Of a DNA stretch of 14,473 nt, positions 12,462 through 14,473 are shown in pieces. A program made the position numbers and the translations under genes. Under the pieces are notes generated by a model, which searched no databases, was not told the DNA's origin, and saw nothing but the letters and a program-made list of their open reading frames with translations. The stretch is from Novosphingopyxis sp042090735 (GTDB lineage: Bacteria > Pseudomonadota > Alphaproteobacteria > Sphingomonadales > Sphingomonadaceae). The DNA lies in contig JBELIU010000054.1 of assembly GCA_042090735.1 (NCBI GenBank), positions 1 through 14,473 on the forward strand, read 5' to 3'. Every line of letters starts with the position of its first letter. Position 1 is the first letter of the stretch.

Positions 12462-13535
12462 ATGAGCGAAGCACCCGCAGCGGACAATATCGGCACCATG
12501 GCCGTGCCGGAGAAGGACAGGCTTGACCAGGCAGCCCTTGCCCAGTGGATGGAAAGCCATGTGGAAGGCTTTCAGGGCCCGATCGAACTGTCCAAGTTCA
12601 AGGGCGGCCAGTCCAACCCGACCTATCGCATCGACACGCCCGGCCGCTCTTACGTCCTGCGCCGCAAACCCTTTGGTGAGCTGCTGCCGAGCGCGCATGC
12701 GGTGGACCGCGAATATCGCGTGATCAGCGGGCTGCACCCCACCGGCTTTCCCGTGGCCAAGCCCTATGGCCTGTGCGAGGATGACAGCGTCATCGGATCG
12801 ATGTTCTACATCATGGAAATGGTGAAAGGCCGCTCGCTCTGGGACGGCAGCCTGCCCGATATGGAACCGGCGCAGCGCACCGAAATCTATCACGCGCTGA
12901 TCGATACCCTCGCCGATCTGCACGAGACCGATCACGAGGCGGCGGGCCTTGGCGAATACGGCAAGCCCGGCAATTATTTCGAACGTCAGGTCGGCCGCTG
13001 GACCAAGCAATACAAGGCGAGCGAAACCGAAGAAATTCCGGAGATCGAGCGGCTTATCGAGTGGCTGCCCGCCACCCTGCCAAGCCAGGAACGCACCAGC
13101 ATCGTCCATGGCGATTACCGGATCGACAATGTGATCTACGCCGCCAACGAACCGCGCATCGCCGCGGTGCTGGACTGGGAACTGTCGACGCTGGGCGATC
13201 CGATGGCGGACGTCGCCTATTTGCTCATGAACTGGGAGACGCCGACGGAAGGTCGTGCAGGCCTGGCCGGACTGGACCTCGAAGCGCTGGGCATTCCGGA
13301 CATGCGCGCGATGCTGGATCGCTATGCCGAGCGCACCGGGCGCGGGCGGATCGAGGATCTGAACTGGTACTTCGCCTTCAACATGTTTCGGCTCGCCGGG
13401 ATCGTACAGGGCATCAAGAAGCGTATCATCGATGGCACCGCGTCGAGCGCGCATGCCAAGCAGACCGCAGAGAGGATGCCTTTCCTGGCACAGGCGGCGT
13501 GGATGTTCGCCCAGCGCGCCGGAGCCAAGGCATGA
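12462..13535 (+). CDS. APH-fold kinase of the ACAD10/11 N-domain type (LvaA-like)
   Basis: A 357-residue phosphotransferase. The nucleotide loop is KFKGGQSNPTYRI (45-57), the ATP lysine is probably in YVLRRKPFG (64-72), the catalytic loop is HGDYRIDN (216-223) with Asp218 and Asn223, and the metal-binding Asp is in LDWELSTLGDP (Asp238). KPFGxLLPSAHAVDREYRV is the signature that separates this branch from antibiotic kinases: it is the branch fused to acyl-CoA dehydrogenase in animal ACAD10/ACAD11 and present as LvaA in the P. putida levulinate operon. Those kinases phosphorylate the 4-hydroxyl of a 4-hydroxyacyl-CoA. ATG 12462 has GGAG at 12450-12453; longer frames overlap the alcohol dehydrogenase gene and are rejected. 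Its stop overlaps the next ATG. No small LvaB-like partner gene is visible beside it. Confidence 0.92.
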   Translation: MSEAPAADNIGTMAVPEKDRLDQAALAQWMESHVEGFQGPIELSKFKGGQSNPTYRIDTPGRSYVLRRKPFGELLPSAHAVDREYRVISGLHPTGFPVAKPYGLCEDDSVIGSMFYIMEMVKGRSLWDGSLPDMEPAQRTEIYHALIDTLADLHETDHEAAGLGEYGKPGNYFERQVGRWTKQYKASETEEIPEIERLIEWLPATLPSQERTSIVHGDYRIDNVIYAANEPRIAAVLDWELSTLGDPMADVAYLLMNWETPTEGRAGLAGLDLEALGIPDMRAMLDRYAERTGRGRIEDLNWYFAFNMFRLAGIVQGIKKRIIDGTASSAHAKQTAERMPFLAQAAWMFAQRAGAKA

Positions 13536-14473
13536 GCGATCGGTTCGATCAGAGCCGTCTGGAGCGCATCGCCCCGTTCCTGAAACAAAAATATCTCGAC
13601 ACCGGCAAACTGCCGCATGCAGGCGTGCTCGTCGGGCTGAAGGACGGGCCGTCCTACCGGTCGCTGCAAGGCAATGCGCGCGAAGGCCAACCGCTGGCCG
13701 AGGATACGATCTACCGCATCGCGTCGATGACCAAGCCCCTCACCTCGATCGCGTTCATGCAACTGGTGGAGCAAGGCAAGGTCGCGCTGAGCAATTACGT
13801 TCACGATGTCATTCCCGAGTGGAAGGATATGGGCGTGTTCGTGGCGGGCGGGGGCGAGGCACCGTTCCAGAAGCGTCGCCCCAAGCGGCCCATGCAGATG
13901 CTCGATCTGCTGCGCCATACCTCCGGCCTCACTTATGGCTTTCAGGAGCGCACGCCCGTCGACGCCGCGTATCGACGCGAGCAGCTCGACAGCTTCAATG
14001 CGCAATATGATCTGGAAACCTTCCTCAAGAAGCTCGCCGATTATCCGCTGCTGTTCGATCCGGGCGAGGCTTGGAATTACTCCGTCTCCACCGACGTGCT
14101 CGGCGGCCTGATCCAGCGCATCGCGGACCAGCCCTTCGACGAGTATCTGAAGGAAAACATTCTCGATCCGCTGGGCATGGAAGACACCTTCTTCCAGGTG
14201 CCGCCGGACAAGGCGGACCGGCTGGCCGACGCTTATTATTTCCACTCCGCCGAGACGAAGAAACTGTTCGACCCCGGCGGCCCGACCAGCCGCTGGGCCA
14301 AACCGCGCGCCATGCCGTCGGGCGGTGGCGGCCTTGCCTCCACCATGGGCGATTATGAGCGCTTCTGCCGCATGCTGCTCGGCCAAGGCGAATATGAGGG
14401 CGCGCGGGTGATCGGCCGCAAGACGCTGGACTTGATGACCGCGAACCATCTGCCCGGGGGCAAGGACCTGACC
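13532..14473 (+). CDS. Serine hydrolase, beta-lactamase/esterase fold (3' truncated)
   Basis: The frame is open from ATG 13532 to the window edge (314 codons, no stop). The ATG overlaps the kinase stop as ATGA, so translation is probably coupled. The nucleophile motif is SMTK (Ser65, Lys68) in IYRIASMTKPLT, the second motif is Tyr183 in WNYSVSTDV, and PSGGGGLAST (262-271) stands where class C enzymes have KTG. LLRHTSGLTYGF (126-137) is the usual 'HTSG' of family S12 serine hydrolases. There is no signal peptide, so it is cytosolic and unlikely to be an antibiotic-resistance enzyme; relatives include esterases (EstB), the LovD acyltransferase and lactone hydrolases. In this operon a lactone or ester hydrolase that supplies a hydroxy acid is a reasonable inference. 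About 70-100 C-terminal residues should lie beyond the window. Confidence 0.9.
   Translation, partial: MSDRFDQSRLERIAPFLKQKYLDTGKLPHAGVLVGLKDGPSYRSLQGNAREGQPLAEDTIYRIASMTKPLTSIAFMQLVEQGKVALSNYVHDVIPEWKDMGVFVAGGGEAPFQKRRPKRPMQMLDLLRHTSGLTYGFQERTPVDAAYRREQLDSFNAQYDLETFLKKLADYPLLFDPGEAWNYSVSTDVLGGLIQRIADQPFDEYLKENILDPLGMEDTFFQVPPDKADRLADAYYFHSAETKKLFDPGGPTSRWAKPRAMPSGGGGLASTMGDYERFCRMLLGQGEYEGARVIGRKTLDLMTANHLPGGKDLT

Noticed and set aside
12426..13454. 342-codon minus-strand open frame opposite the kinase
   Set aside because: The plus frame has every kinase motif; the minus frame is a typical shadow in GC-rich DNA.
12462..13535. Aminoglycoside resistance kinase
   Set aside because: The KPFGELLPSAHAVDREYRV segment and the ACAD11-like neighbour place it in the ACAD10/11-LvaA branch rather than with resistance enzymes.
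13322..14449. 375-codon minus-strand open frame opposite the serine hydrolase
   Set aside because: The plus frame carries SMTK, HTSG and GGGG motifs and starts with an ATGA overlap; the minus frame shows no family motif.
13532..14473. Antibiotic-resistance beta-lactamase
   Set aside because: No signal peptide, no typical KTG box, and operon context of acyl-CoA catabolism; esterase or lactonase is more likely.
1..14473. CRISPR array, tRNA, rRNA, transposase or prophage genes
   Set aside because: None seen: no regularly spaced direct repeats, no tRNA T-loop with a full cloverleaf, and no integrase or transposase motif on either strand.

Overview
The window is GC-rich alphaproteobacterial DNA, most likely from a sphingomonad (Sphingomonadales). 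Reasons: the glyA-nrdR order, dispersed intergenic palindromes of the type that begin CGTCATTGCGAG or read CCCTTCGACAAGCTCAG (common in sphingomonad genomes, from memory and not searched here), and a chromosome rich in acyl-CoA dehydrogenases. No genus is claimed.

Left part (1-2170, all + strand) is housekeeping: the 3' end of glyA, nrdR (repressor of ribonucleotide reductase genes), an unrecognised Pro-rich protein with one N-terminal membrane helix, and an OsmC-family peroxidase closed by a textbook terminator.

Middle part (2171-2994) has no convincing protein gene, but it is not empty. It holds two hairpins followed on the minus strand by T-tracts, a series of small hairpins with UUCG/GAAA loops, a perfect DnaA box, and a candidate small RNA of about 140 nt. 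That RNA exposes CCUCCUCC, the complement of a Shine-Dalgarno sequence, in a hairpin loop. It lies directly downstream of a minus-strand pair of small hydrophilic proteins (2995-3446) joined by an ATGA overlap.

Right part (3521-14473) is a catabolic cluster arranged as two divergent gene sets around a 230-bp promoter region (8174-8403). The minus-strand arm runs ACAD, ACAD, ACAD, then an SDR oxidoreductase. The first two ACADs look like the two unequal subunits of a heteromeric enzyme, because one lacks the catalytic glutamate. The plus-strand arm runs a GPH-type MFS transporter, an ACAD10/11-like dehydrogenase, a zinc alcohol dehydrogenase, an APH-fold kinase of the ACAD10/11 N-domain type, and a beta-lactamase-fold serine hydrolase cut by the window end.

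The most interesting inference is that the separate kinase and ACAD11-like gene reproduce the two domains of animal ACAD11 and the LvaA/LvaC pair of Pseudomonas putida. Those systems phosphorylate a 4-hydroxyacyl-CoA and remove the phosphate so that the chain can enter beta-oxidation. A workable model is: the transporter imports a hydroxylated, keto or lactone acid; the serine hydrolase opens an ester or lactone; the alcohol dehydrogenase or SDR adjusts the redox state of the oxygen; the kinase and ACAD11 remove it; and the other ACADs carry out beta-oxidation. The substrate cannot be read from the sequence. Four junctions in the cluster carry dispersed palindromic repeats, which may punctuate the transcripts.
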